Shown here: positions 42,113-53,051 of the stretch, one piece after another
Layout: every line of letters begins with the position of its first letter
Position numbering within the stretch: position 1 is the first letter of the stretch
From: an uncultured Opitutia bacterium
Lineage (GTDB): Bacteria > Verrucomicrobiota > Verrucomicrobiia > Opitutales > Opitutaceae
Assembly: GCA_903859715.1 (NCBI GenBank)
Contig: CAIONS010000056.1
Span: forward strand, 186,001-250,000
Direction of reading: 5' to 3'
DNA: 64,000 bases
Position numbers and translations under genes: made by a program
Notes under the pieces: generated by a model
Told to the model about the DNA's origin: nothing
Seen by the model: only the letters and a program-made list of their open reading frames with translations
The model's database searches: none

Positions 42113-42579
42113 CGCCGCGCGACCGCGACGTTGTCGCGCAGGAGAAAGGAGAACCGCGACGGAGTCGCGTAGGAGAAGGGAGAAAGGAGAGGGGGCAGGA
42201 AAAGGATTAATGCGCCGAGGGTGGAACGCATTGCCCTCAATGCGTTGCTTTTGGGAGCGCATTTGATGGAGCCGCGGCGCCCTCGCCGCGGTGGGACACA
42301 GAACGCGGCGAGGGCGCCGCATCTCCAAAATCAGGCGTGTCAAGAAGTCCGCCCCACCTCCCGGTCCATATGTCACGGATCGTTCCTGCTCCCTTCTCCA
42401 TCCTCCTTTCTCCTGCGCGGCTGCGCCGCGCCGCCGCGCCGCCGCGATAAGCCCGGACGCGCCGGCTGAAAGGCGATGCTAATGATTTCGGCAATAAAAA
42501 TTACGCCGGAAATTTTGGTTTACAACGGAAACGCCGCCTCCTTCCTTCGACCGCGAGTCCAACCATTCAACGACGAACC
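42113..42579. repeat. Cluster of perfect hairpins and GA-rich tracts before the act operon
   Basis: This space carries palindromes CGCGACGTTGTCGCG (42124..42138) and CGCGACGGAGTCGCG (42155..42169), GA-rich linkers, and a long perfect inverted repeat with 17-bp arms (42274..42290 and 42304..42320, GCGGCGCCCTCGCCGCG on the left). CTTCTCC runs and a GCC/GCG-rich stretch follow near 42400..42440. The last ~90 bp before 42580 are AT-richer (GGCAATAAAAATTACGCC) and most likely hold the promoter of the act operon; no clear -35/-10 pair was identified. Confidence 0.7.
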
Positions 42580-42765
42580 GTGAGCCACGACCCATCGCGA
42601 AAACACTTTCTTGCCAAATTGATCGGGCTTTTTGCCGTCGCTGGCATCGCTCCGAGATTGCTCGCGAAATCCGCCGCGCTTCCGCCGGCCCCGACTCCGG
42701 CCGCCGCCACGATTGCTCTGCGCCCTGATTCCCGCGCCGTCGCCCGCCGCGGCGAGGCGGCCTGA
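42580..42765 (+). CDS. Small leader-type protein upstream of actA
   Basis: This 61-residue product of a GTG start (42580) has a basic N-terminus followed by a hydrophobic helix, SRKHFLAKLIGLFAVAGIAP, which resembles a Tat-like or ordinary signal sequence with RK in place of RR. A Pro/Ala-rich tail follows. It ends 28 bp before actA. It looks like the isolated N-terminus of an exported protein or a small membrane-attached subunit. No family was recognised. The position at the head of the complex III operon is the only hint to its role. Confidence 0.5.
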   Translation: MSHDPSRKHFLAKLIGLFAVAGIAPRLLAKSAALPPAPTPAAATIALRPDSRAVARRGEAA

Positions 42766-42793
42766 GGCCCGTTAAACGGACCTAACCCGGACC

Positions 42794-43447
42794 ATGTCGA
42801 ACATCTTTCCCAAGTCGGCGAACAAGCTTCCGCTCCAGATCATCACCTATCTGGTGGTCCTCGGCGGGGTGGTCACGGCGGGCGCGACCTATTACATGAC
42901 GCCGAAGTACACGCGCGTCGGCTATGCGCCGGTCCAACCGGTGCCTTACAGCCATGCCCTGCACGCCGGCCAGCTCGGCATCGATTGCCGCTACTGCCAT
43001 AGCAATATCGAGAAATCGGGCGTGGCGAACCTGCCTACGGCGCAGACGTGCATGAACTGCCACAACCAGGTGAAGAAAGACAGCCCCCTGCTCGCCGTGG
43101 TGCGCCACAGTTTCGAGACCGGCGAGGCGGTGCCGTGGGTGAAGATCCACCAGACTCCGGATTACGTCTATTTCAACCACGCCATCCACGTGAACCGCGG
43201 CGTCAGCTGCGTGGAGTGCCACGGCAAGATCAACGAGATGGACGTCGTGGCGCATGCGAAGCCGCTGAGCATGGGTTTCTGCCTCGATTGCCACCGGGAT
43301 CCCGCGAGCCACGTCCGCGAAAAGGCCGACATCTATAACCTCGACTCACAGACGATCGCCGAGAAGTCCGGCTTCGCCGCGGCGCACAAATTCCTGACCG
43401 ACCGGAACATCAAACCTCCGCAAAGCTGCTCCGGCTGCCATCGATGA
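42794..43447 (+). CDS. actA: Alternative complex III subunit ActA, pentaheme cytochrome c
   Basis: This 217-residue protein has an N-terminal membrane helix (IITYLVVLGGVVTAGATYY) and five CxxCH heme motifs: CRYCH, CMNCH, CVECH, CLDCH and CSGCH, the last at the C-terminus. Extra histidines in SHALHAG and NHAIHVN are placed to be distal ligands. ActA is the multiheme cytochrome of the quinol:cytochrome c (or oxidase) oxidoreductase that replaces the bc1 complex. It carries electrons from the ActB iron-sulfur domain at the periplasmic face. It overlaps actB by four bases (ATGA). Confidence 0.95.
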   Translation: MSNIFPKSANKLPLQIITYLVVLGGVVTAGATYYMTPKYTRVGYAPVQPVPYSHALHAGQLGIDCRYCHSNIEKSGVANLPTAQTCMNCHNQVKKDSPLLAVVRHSFETGEAVPWVKIHQTPDYVYFNHAIHVNRGVSCVECHGKINEMDVVAHAKPLSMGFCLDCHRDPASHVREKADIYNLDSQTIAEKSGFAAAHKFLTDRNIKPPQSCSGCHR

Positions 43448-46400
43448 AACGCAAATTTCACCATCCCGAACCGTCTGAACGCGAGCTGTCCGGCCCGAAG
43501 TACTGGCGCAGCCTCGACGAACTGGCGGCGACGCCCGGTTTCAAGGCGCAGCTGGCGCGCGAATTTCCCGAGGGTTCCTCCTCGATCGAGGGCGTGGATC
43601 GCCGGCAGTTCACCAAGATCATGGCGGCGTCCTTTGCGCTCGGCGGCCTCGGTCTCGCCGGCTGCCGCCGGCCGGAGCAATACGTGCTGCCCTACGGCAA
43701 GTCGGTCGAGGGTGTGATCCAGGGCCTGCCGCGGTATTTCGCCACGGCGATGCCGCTGCGCGGTTCGGCCATCCCGCTGCTCGCGGAAACCCATCAGGGC
43801 CGCCCGACCAAGCTGGAAGGCAATCCGTCCTACGCGCCCCACGGCGGTGCCAGCTCGTTGATCGCGCAGGCCTCGGTGCTCGACCTCTACGATCCGGATC
43901 GTGCGACGACGCACACGCTCAAGGGTCAGGCCGCCACGTCGGCCCAGATCGCCGCGCTGCTGGCGGATCTCAGCAAGAAGTACGTTGCCGCGGGTGGGGA
44001 AGGGCTCGCCTTCCTCGCGGAGGAATCCAGTTCCCCCACGCGCGCCCGCCTGCTGGGTCAGCTGAAGGATAAACTTCCGCGCGCCATCTGGGCCGAATAC
44101 GAGCCCGTGCAGGACGAGCCGCCGGTCGCCGCGGCGCGCGCGAGCTTCGGCCAGGACGTCAAGCCGCTCTACCAGTTCGCCAAGGCCAAGCGCATCGTCA
44201 GCATCGATGCCGATTTCTTCCACGCCGAGGCCGGCAGCCTGTTTTACTCGCGCGAATTCGCCAAGGGCCGCCGCGTGACGAAGAAGGAAGACCCGATGAA
44301 CCGCCTCTACGTCGTGGAGAGCGGCCTGAGCCTGACGGGCAGCATGGCGGACCACCGCCTGCGTCTGGCGAGCAGCCACATGCTGGCCTTCGCGGCCGCG
44401 CTGGCGAACAAGGTCATGGGCGCGTCCCCGCTGGATGCGCTGAGCCAGGGGCTCGATTTCAAGGACAAGGACAAATGGCTCGAGGCCTGTGCGCAGGACC
44501 TGCTCGCCCATCGCGGCGAGTGTGTCGTGGTCGCCGGGGCTCAGCAGCCCGCGGCCGTGCACGCCATCGTGTATGCGCTGAACGCCTTCCTCGGCAACGT
44601 CGGCTCGACGATCGATTTTGTTTCCGTCCCGGCCGCGACGGCTTCCGGCATCGTGGCCCTGGCCGCCGCCATCAAGGGCGGTTCGGTCAAGACGCTCATC
44701 GTGCTCGGCGGCAATCCGGTTTACAACGCGCCGGCCGATCTTGACTGGAGTGCGCTGCAGAAGTCCGTGCCCGAGGTCATCCGCTACGGCTACTATGCCG
44801 ACGAGACGTCCGCGCTGGCCGGCACGCAGATCGCCGCCACGCACTATCTCGAATCCTGGGGCGATGCGCGCACGGTGGATGGCACGATTGTGCCGGTGCA
44901 GCCGATGATTCTGCCGCTGTTCAACGGCCTGACAGAGATGGAAGTCCTGGCCCGCCTGCTCGGCGAAACCCAGACGGATCCTTACGCGCAGGTTTATACC
45001 ACGATCACCGCACTCAGCGCCGGGGAGGATGCAGCGAAGTTCTTCCGCCAGTTCCTGCACGACGGTTTGATCGCGGGTTCCGCCTACGCGAAGGTGGCGG
45101 TCGGTTACGATCCCAGCGGTGCCAACGCGCTGTTCAAGACGACGCCGAAGTTCGAGGCGCTGTCCGGCAGCAAGCTCGAGGTCCGCTTTGTCACCGACCA
45201 CAAGATGGACGACGGCCGGTTCGCCAACAACGGCTGGCTGCAGGAAGTCCCTGATCCGGTGACCAAGATTTCGTGGGACAATGCGATCCTGATCAGCCCG
45301 CGCCTCGCGCGCGAACTGGGGATTTATCCAAAGGGGTCGTTGCTGCAGATCGCGCGCGTCGAGAATGACGCCGATGCCGCCGGCAAGGAAGACGCCCACA
45401 TCGCCGAAATTTCGATCGGTGGCCGCAAGATTCGCGGCCCGGTGCATATCCAGCCCGGCCTGTCCAATTACACGCTCATCCTCCCGCTGGGCTACGGCCG
45501 CACGGTTTCGGGCCGCGTGGGCAAGGATGGTGGCTTCAGCGCCTATCCGCTCCGGACGAGCGAGGCTCCGCATTTTACCACGGGTGCGACCATTACGCTG
45601 ACCGGTGAGCGCATGCTGCTCGCCAGCACCCAGGTGCATTGGTCCATGGAAGGCCGCGACATCATCCGCGAAGCCAATTTCGAGGGCCCGGAGAGCTACC
45701 GGGAGAACCCGGCCTTCGTGAAGGAAGTCGGCATGGAGGCGGAGACGCCTTCCGTTCTGGGTGAAGTCGGCGAGGCGATGACGCCGGCCGAGCGCGCCAA
45801 GGAAATCCCGCGCGGTGAGTCGCTGTACTCGACCCCGAAATTCGACGGCGTGCACCAATGGGGCATGTCAATCGACCTCAACACCTGCACCGGTTGCAAC
45901 GCGTGTGTCATTGCCTGCCAGGCGGAGAACAACATTCCGATCGTCGGCAAGGACCAGGCGCTCCGCGGCCGTGAGATGCACTGGATCCGGCTCGACCGCT
46001 ACTATTCCGACGGCCTGGCCGACGGCGCCGCCTTTGGCGGTGAGGGCAACCACCAGCTGCCCGAGGATCCGCAGGTTTCGCTGCAGCCCGTGGCCTGCCA
46101 GCAGTGCGAACTCGCCCCATGCGAGACGGTCTGCCCGGTCAATGCCACCGTCCATGACGACGAAGGCCTCAACGTGATGGCCTACAACCGCTGCATCGGC
46201 ACCCGGTACTGCGCGAACAACTGCCCGTACAAGGTCCGCCGGTTCAATTTCTTCGACTTCAACCAGCGCCAGCTCGACAGCCTGTACCTCGGACCGCTCG
46301 GTCCGCACGGCATGCCGGAGCTCGTGCAGATGGTGAAGAATCCCGAGGTCACCGTGCGCATGCGCGGCGTGATGGAGAAGTGCACCTATTGCGTGCAACG

Positions 46401-46805
46401 CATCCAGAACGGGAAGATCGAGCACAAGGTGAAGATGGCGCAGGCCGGCCAGCCCGGCGACGTCGTCGTCCCCGACGGCACGATCAAGACCGCCTGCCAG
46501 CAGGTGTGCGCGGTCGAGGCCATCGTCTTTGGCAACATCCTCGACGACCGGAGCGCGGTTTCGCAGGCCAAGCTCCGGGAGCAGGACTACCAGCTGCTCG
46601 GCTATCTCAACACCCGCCCGCGGACGTCGTACCTCGGCAAGTTGCGCAATCCCAATCCCAAGATGCCTGATTACTCCGCGCTGCCGCTCAGCCGCATCGA
46701 GCATAACAACAAGAACCATGTGCCGAGCTCCGGCGGGAAGGAAGAGAAGGGCGAGCCGGGCCACGCCCTGCTGGATGCCGCCCAACGTTTTGGAGGACTT
46801 AGCTA

Positions 46806-46806
<1 letters not shown>
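43444..46806 (+). CDS. actB: Alternative complex III subunit ActB, molybdopterin-like/iron-sulfur protein
   Basis: This 1120-residue protein has an internal Tat motif RRQFTKIM (53-60) followed by a hydrophobic stretch and AGCRRP. Residues ~80-780 resemble molybdopterin oxidoreductases; in characterised complexes this half binds no Mo cofactor. Residues ~800-1050 form the ferredoxin-like half, with cysteine clusters [11 protein letters not shown] (from C815), [31 protein letters not shown] and CTYCVQRI...CQQVC, enough for three 4Fe-4S and one 3Fe-4S cluster as in the family. It passes electrons from the quinol site in ActC to ActA/ActE. The protein has the fused full length, not the split form. 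Confidence 0.95.
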
Positions 46807-48239
<1,433 letters not shown>

Positions 48240-48245
48240 TCCGCC

Positions 48246-48779
48246 ATGGCCACACCCAATTACGGATTGATTGCCACGTTCGACTCCACGCCGGACCTGT
48301 ACCATGCGGCGGAGAAGGTGCGCGATGCCGGCTACAAGAACTGGGACTGCATCACGCCGTTCCCGGTCCACGGCCTGGACAAGGCGATGGGCTTGCGCCG
48401 TTCCACCGTGCCGCGCATCTCGCTCGCGGGCGGCATCACGGGCTTTTGCACCGGCATGTCGATGATCTGGTGGACGGGCGCTTACGACTACCAGATCACG
48501 GTGGGCGGCAAGCCGCTCTTCAGCCCGATGTTCGCCTTCCCGGTCAGCTACGAGCTCACGATTCTCTTCACGGCCTTCGCGACGATCGGCGGCATGTTCT
48601 TCCTGAACGGCCTGCCGATGCACTATCACCCCGTGCTCAAATACGACCAGATCAAGCGCGGCATGGACGACACCTTCTTCATCGTCATCGAGGCGCGCGA
48701 CCCGCGCTTCAACCTCGCCAACACCAAGGCCCTTCTCGAGCAGGCCGGTGGCAAGGAAATCAAGGAGCTGGAAGCCTGA
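48246..48779 (+). CDS. actD: Alternative complex III subunit ActD (DUF3341)
   Basis: This 177-residue protein with two membrane helices at ~60-82 and ~100-125 has the DUF3341 layout: a soluble N-terminal part (LIATFDSTPDLYHAAEKVRDAG, WDCITPFPVHGLDKAMGLRRST), the helices with ITGFCTGMSMIWWTG, and YHPVLKYDQIKRGMDDTFF before a helical tail. ActD anchors the peripheral subunits to the membrane part of complex III. It follows actC by 6 bp and precedes actE by 3 bp. Confidence 0.95.
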   Translation: MATPNYGLIATFDSTPDLYHAAEKVRDAGYKNWDCITPFPVHGLDKAMGLRRSTVPRISLAGGITGFCTGMSMIWWTGAYDYQITVGGKPLFSPMFAFPVSYELTILFTAFATIGGMFFLNGLPMHYHPVLKYDQIKRGMDDTFFIVIEARDPRFNLANTKALLEQAGGKEIKELEA

Positions 48780-48782
48780 GCC

Positions 48783-49418
48783 ATGCGCAACGTCTACTTA
48801 GTCACCGCGTTTCTGGTTGTGCTCACGGTTTCCGTGTTCGGGCTCCGGGGCACGAAATTCACGCATCCGCCGATGGACGTTTTCCCCGAGTGGGCGTTCC
48901 CCGGCATGAAGCGCCAGCCGAAGCCGCGTCCGCAGGGTGAGAGCACCTTCTTTGCCGACGGCCGTGCCGACCGTCCGATTCCCGCCGGGGTCGTGTCGCG
49001 CGATCCGCTGCGCAACGATTCCGCCCTCTACGAAGGCAAAGCCGCCGACGGCACCTTTCTCCGCGGGTTTCCCGCGGCCATCACCGTGGACGCAAAACTC
49101 ATGGTGCGCGGCAAGGAGCGTTACACGATCTATTGCTCGCCGTGTCACGGTGGAGTGGGGGATGGCAACGGCATCACAAAACAGTACGGCATGGGCGCGA
49201 CGCCCACCTATCATGACCCGCGCCTGCGCGCCATGGCCGAGGGCGAGATCTTCAACACCATCACCAACGGCAAGGGCAATATGCAGTCTTACGCGGACAA
49301 GGTCCTGCCCGAGGACCGCTGGGCCGTGATCCTTTATGTCCGCGCCCTCCAGCGCGCACAGACCGGCACCGTGGCGGACGTTCCCGAGGCCCATAAATCG
49401 GAGCTTGGCATCAAATGA
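48783..49418 (+). CDS. actE: Alternative complex III subunit ActE, monoheme cytochrome c
   Basis: This 211-residue protein has an N-terminal hydrophobic anchor (YLVTAFLVVLTVSVFGL) and one heme motif, CSPCH, in YTIYCSPCHGGVGDGNG, with a likely Met ligand in GNMQSYADKV. It lacks the lipobox of some ActE proteins; here the helix likely anchors it. It receives electrons from ActB/ActA and hands them to an oxidase. The MDVFPEWAFPGMKRQPKPR segment after the anchor is characteristic of the family. Overlap with actF is four bases. Confidence 0.93.
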   Translation: MRNVYLVTAFLVVLTVSVFGLRGTKFTHPPMDVFPEWAFPGMKRQPKPRPQGESTFFADGRADRPIPAGVVSRDPLRNDSALYEGKAADGTFLRGFPAAITVDAKLMVRGKERYTIYCSPCHGGVGDGNGITKQYGMGATPTYHDPRLRAMAEGEIFNTITNGKGNMQSYADKVLPEDRWAVILYVRALQRAQTGTVADVPEAHKSELGIK

Positions 49419-50689
49419 GCACTCACGCTGCAACCGCTCCCGCCGCCTTGGCCACCGATTCGACTTCATCGTCCGCGGCCACCAAGGCCCTCATCATCGG
49501 CATCGCGGGCCTTGTCCTGACCGGCGCCGGCATCGCGCTTTCGCCCAACAAGCACGGCCCGGTGATGTCCTATCTGGTCGGCGTCACCTATTGGACCGCC
49601 ATTGCGATCGGCATGCTGATGATGGTGATGATCCACCACATCGTCGACGCCTCCTGGTCGGTCGTCATCCGCCGCCAGTGGGAACACGGCCTGGCGGCCT
49701 TCAAGTGGCTGTTTGTGCTGTTCCTTCCCCTGTTGGTTCTGTCCTTGCTCAAGCCTGGCTACATCTGGCCGTGGATGGACCTGAATCATGTGCTGCACGG
49801 GCACGAGACGGTCGGCTCTGACGTGCTCTACCAGAAGAAGTCCGGCTTTCTAAATACGCCCTTGTTCATGGGCATGACAGTAGGATTTTTCATCATCTGG
49901 GTCTGGCTGTCCGCCCGCCTCCGCAAGGCCTCGTTCACGCAGGACTCCGATGGCAATGCCGCCTGGACGAAGACCAACCGCGTTAACTCGGCCATGGGCC
50001 TGCCGCTCGGCGCGCTCACGCTGACCTTTGCCGCCGTCTACTGGGTAAAGAGCCTGGAGTACCACTGGTTTTCCACGATGTACGGCGTCTGGTTCTTCGC
50101 GAACTGCATGCGCGGCGCGCTTTGCTGCGGCGTTGTGATCATGGTCTGGCTTTACCGCCGCGGGGATTACAAGGGCATCCTCAACACGAATCACTTTCAC
50201 AGTATCGGCCAGCTGATGCTCGCCTTCACGGTGTTCTGGGCCTACGTGACATTCTCCCAGTATTTCCTGATCTGGAACGCCAACGTCCCCGAGGAAACCT
50301 TCTGGTACAACCTGCGCGAGCTGAACCATGACGGCACGACGAACCAGTGGTGGTATGTCGGTCTCGTCCTGGTCTTCGGCCACTTCGTGATCCCGTTCTG
50401 CGCACTGCTGTCATATCGCTTCAAGGTCACGCAGCACATCATCCGCCGCATCGCCTTCTGGGTGCTGACGGTGATCCTGGTCGACATGTGCTACAACATC
50501 CTGCCGGCGCTGAAGGATGTGCACGGTGACTCGCTGCCGTTCCTCTCGATCAATCTCCTGTGGGTGCTCACCTCCGTCATCGGTGTCGGCGGTGTGTGCA
50601 TCTGGGCCTATCTCCGGAGCCTCCCGACCACCAAGCTGATCCCGATCCGCGATCCGCGCATCCGCGAATGCCTGACTCACCATGAGTGA
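49415..50689 (+). CDS. actF: Alternative complex III subunit ActF, NrfD-like
   Basis: This 424-residue membrane protein with ten predicted helices is shorter than but related to ActC. Family features include GVTYWTAIAIGMLMMVMIHH, WSVVIRRQWEHGLAAFKW and FTVFWAYVTFSQYFLIWNAN. A conserved acidic/His pattern in the HHIVDASW region may be part of the proton path proposed for ActF. The N-terminal ~25 residues are Ala/Ser/Thr-rich and variable. It overlaps the 98-residue gene by eight bases. Confidence 0.93.
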   Translation: MSTHAATAPAALATDSTSSSAATKALIIGIAGLVLTGAGIALSPNKHGPVMSYLVGVTYWTAIAIGMLMMVMIHHIVDASWSVVIRRQWEHGLAAFKWLFVLFLPLLVLSLLKPGYIWPWMDLNHVLHGHETVGSDVLYQKKSGFLNTPLFMGMTVGFFIIWVWLSARLRKASFTQDSDGNAAWTKTNRVNSAMGLPLGALTLTFAAVYWVKSLEYHWFSTMYGVWFFANCMRGALCCGVVIMVWLYRRGDYKGILNTNHFHSIGQLMLAFTVFWAYVTFSQYFLIWNANVPEETFWYNLRELNHDGTTNQWWYVGLVLVFGHFVIPFCALLSYRFKVTQHIIRRIAFWVLTVILVDMCYNILPALKDVHGDSLPFLSINLLWVLTSVIGVGGVCIWAYLRSLPTTKLIPIRDPRIRECLTHHE

Positions 50690-50978
50690 TTCTCCCTCCA
50701 AGTCCGCTCCGCTCGTGACGATCCTGACCGTGCTGGCCGGCTTCGCGCTGTTCCTGCTGGTTGTCTACTATCTCTACGTGCCGCTGCAGACCGGCCCTTA
50801 TACCGATGACGGCATCCACACGGCCGCGGTGCGGAAGGAAAACCTGGCCAAGCTGCGGGAAAAGCAGGCGAAGCAGGCGGCGAGCTACGGTTGGGTCGAC
50901 CAGAAGACCGGCGTCGTCCAGATCCCGCTGGAGCAGGCGATGGACCTCACCGTGAAGAACTACGCGTCGAAGCACTAA
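50682..50978 (+). CDS. Small single-helix membrane protein between actF and the CcoN-like gene
   Basis: This 98-residue protein has one helix (VTILTVLAGFALFLLVVYYL) and a soluble tail of ~65 residues containing GWVDQKTGVVQIPLEQAMDL. Proteins with this WVDxxxGxVxIPxxxAM tail are often found near complex III or SCO/cytochrome oxidase genes in several phyla (recalled, not searched). It overlaps actF by eight bases and precedes the CcoN-like gene by 19 bp, so it is co-expressed with both. It may be a small structural subunit of the complex III or of the downstream module. No cofactor motif is present. Confidence 0.75.
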   Translation: MSDSPSKSAPLVTILTVLAGFALFLLVVYYLYVPLQTGPYTDDGIHTAAVRKENLAKLREKQAKQAASYGWVDQKTGVVQIPLEQAMDLTVKNYASKH

Positions 50979-50997
50979 CCGGCCCAACCCTTTTGAG

Positions 50998-52422
50998 ATG
51001 ACCACCGCACCCTCCGCCGCCACGCCGGCCGAAGTCACCGAGATCGACGCCTCCGCGCGCTGCTCGCTGCTTCTGTTGCTCGGTTCCGCGCTCCTCTGGC
51101 TCGTCGTGAGCGGCGCGCTGGCGCTCGTGAACCTCGTGCAACTGCACACGCCGTCGTTTTTGGCGGACTGCCCGCTGCTGACATTCGGCCGCACGCAGGC
51201 CCTGCAGGAGACGACCTTCATCTACGGCTGGGCCGCCAATGCCGGCCTCGCGGTCGCGCTCTGGATTCTGGCCCGCCTCGGTGGTTCGCCGCTGCGCTCG
51301 CTGAACTGGGTTAGTGCCGGTACCGTATTCTGGAATCTCGCGCTGACGCTCGGCCTCGTGGGGATCGCCACGGGTGACGCGATGTCGAATGCCTGGCTGC
51401 ACCTGCCGCGCTACGTCCTCCCGATGATGCTCGTCGCCTACGGCACCATCGCTGTGGCGGGCGTGCTGGCCTGGACCGGCCGCCGTCAACAAATGACCTT
51501 TGCCTCGCAATGGTATGCGGTGGCCGCGCTGTTTCTCTTTCCGTGGATTTTTTCCGCCGCCCAGGTGATGCTCGTCTTCACGCCGGAGCGCGGTGTCCTG
51601 CAGGCCTTGGTGGCCGGCTGGTTTGTGCAGGGAGCCTGGACGCTCTGGCTGGCGCCGCTGGCCCTGGCCTCGGCCTATTACCTCGTGCCAAAAGTCAGCG
51701 GCCGGGCGATCCCGAGCTATGATTTTGCCGCGCTCAGTTTCTGGACGCTGCTGGTGGTCGGAGCCTGGACGGGTGGCCGTCATTTCATCGGCGGTCCGAT
51801 TCCGGCCTGGGTCGCCTCGATTGCCGGCGTCTCCTGTGCGCTACTGCTGTTCCATTACATTGTCGTGGGTATCAACCTCCGCGGGGCGTTCTCCGGCGGT
51901 GGCAGCACGGTACTGAAGTTCGTCGCTTTCGGGCTCGGCGCCTACGTGCTGGGCGGCTTCCTGGACGCGCTGACCGCGATCCGGGGTGTGGCCCTGATCA
52001 CGCAGTTCACCTATTTCAGCACCGCCCAGTCGCAGCTCGCGCTGAACGGGGCGTATTCGATGATGATGTTCGGCGCGATTTACTTCCTGGTACCCCGCAT
52101 TACGGGTCAGGCGTGGGCCTCCTCGGCCCTGATCCGCGCCCACTATCTGGCGGCGATCATCGGCACCATCGGTCTTGTCGTCGCGCTGGCGATGGCGGGC
52201 TGGGTTCAGGGCCATGACTTGAACGACCCGGCGGTGACATTCGCGGCGATCGCGACGCATACCAAAACCTGGCTGCAGATCGCGACGGCGGCGCAGGCAC
52301 TGCTGTTGCTCGGCAATCTTCTCCTGCTCGGCCACCTGCTCAAATCGGCCGCCTCCAGTTACCTCGCGCCGGCGAACGCGACCTTCCGCCAGCCTCCGAC
52401 GATGGAGGCGTCTGTGTCATGA
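50998..52422 (+). CDS. CcoN-like protein (cbb3 oxidase subunit I homologue) lacking heme and copper ligands
   Basis: This 474-residue protein with ~12 membrane helices has clear subunit I landmarks: LTFGRTQALQ after helix 1, GWFVQGAWTLWLAPLALASA, YYLVPKVSGR, WTGGRHFIGGPIPAWV, and IYFLVPRITGQAW. Aligned by eye to cbb3 CcoN, the residues that should be ligands are changed: Q70 (low-spin heme His), Q211 (CuB His of YGHN), R261 (CuB His), Q344 (heme b3 His) and Q346 (second heme b His). Only H262 is kept, and the cross-linked Tyr is G255. It should bind no heme or copper and cannot reduce oxygen. The c-type subunits encoded next keep their heme motifs. It is intact, with no frameshift, so selection for a structural or transport role is implied. 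Confidence 0.88.
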   Translation: MTTAPSAATPAEVTEIDASARCSLLLLLGSALLWLVVSGALALVNLVQLHTPSFLADCPLLTFGRTQALQETTFIYGWAANAGLAVALWILARLGGSPLRSLNWVSAGTVFWNLALTLGLVGIATGDAMSNAWLHLPRYVLPMMLVAYGTIAVAGVLAWTGRRQQMTFASQWYAVAALFLFPWIFSAAQVMLVFTPERGVLQALVAGWFVQGAWTLWLAPLALASAYYLVPKVSGRAIPSYDFAALSFWTLLVVGAWTGGRHFIGGPIPAWVASIAGVSCALLLFHYIVVGINLRGAFSGGGSTVLKFVAFGLGAYVLGGFLDALTAIRGVALITQFTYFSTAQSQLALNGAYSMMMFGAIYFLVPRITGQAWASSALIRAHYLAAIIGTIGLVVALAMAGWVQGHDLNDPAVTFAAIATHTKTWLQIATAAQALLLLGNLLLLGHLLKSAASSYLAPANATFRQPPTMEASVS

Positions 52423-53051
52423 AAAACGGCTTCACTTTCTTCCTCGGCCTTTTCCTGGCCCTCGCGATGGCGTGGGCGGGCATCGTGCTGGGCTCCCATG
52501 CCCAGCTCGGCCACCTCGCCCCTTATTTCGATGAGAACGAGGGCAAGGCCTTCCCGGAACGCCTCCCCGGCATCGCTGCGCGCGGCCAGCTGGTTTACCA
52601 GGACTTGGGTTGCGCGGCCTGCCATACGCAGCAGGTGCGCCGGCCCGACTTCGGCAGCGACAAGGCCCGGGGTTGGGGCGACCGCCAGAGCGTGGCCCGC
52701 GACTATGTGAGCCAGCCGCATGTGCAGCTCGGCGAGAGCCGCATCGGCCCGGATCTGGCCAACTTCGGCGCCCGCCCGCATGCGGTGGATGCCGATCGCC
52801 TGACGCAGTATCTCTACGAGCAGCACGGCGGCATGCCGTCCTACCGCTTCCTTTTTGAAACGCGCAAGATTACGGGTGAGCGTTCCGCCATCGCGCTCAA
52901 GGTCCCGGTATCCGCGGGCATGGAGGTTGTGCCCACGCATCGCGTGCAGGCCTTGGTGGCCTATCTGCAGAGCTTGAACAACGTGTACGAATATCCCGAG
53001 GCCCGCCCGGTCGCACCGGTGGCTGAGAAGAAGGAGGGTGCGTCCAAATGA
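52419..53051 (+). CDS. CcoO-like monoheme cytochrome c
   Basis: This 210-residue protein has an N-terminal membrane helix (FFLGLFLALAMAWAGIVL) and a CcoO-type domain: LVYQDLGCAACHTQQVRRP (heme motif C65/C68/H69), GESRIGPDLANFGAR, and GGMPSYRF with the likely axial M139. The CHTQQVR sequence is diagnostic for cbb3 subunit II. It overlaps both neighbours by four bases (ATGA). It is the redox-active partner of the ligand-free CcoN-like protein, so electrons may enter it from ActE or ActA. Confidence 0.9.
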   Translation: MKNGFTFFLGLFLALAMAWAGIVLGSHAQLGHLAPYFDENEGKAFPERLPGIAARGQLVYQDLGCAACHTQQVRRPDFGSDKARGWGDRQSVARDYVSQPHVQLGESRIGPDLANFGARPHAVDADRLTQYLYEQHGGMPSYRFLFETRKITGERSAIALKVPVSAGMEVVPTHRVQALVAYLQSLNNVYEYPEARPVAPVAEKKEGASK

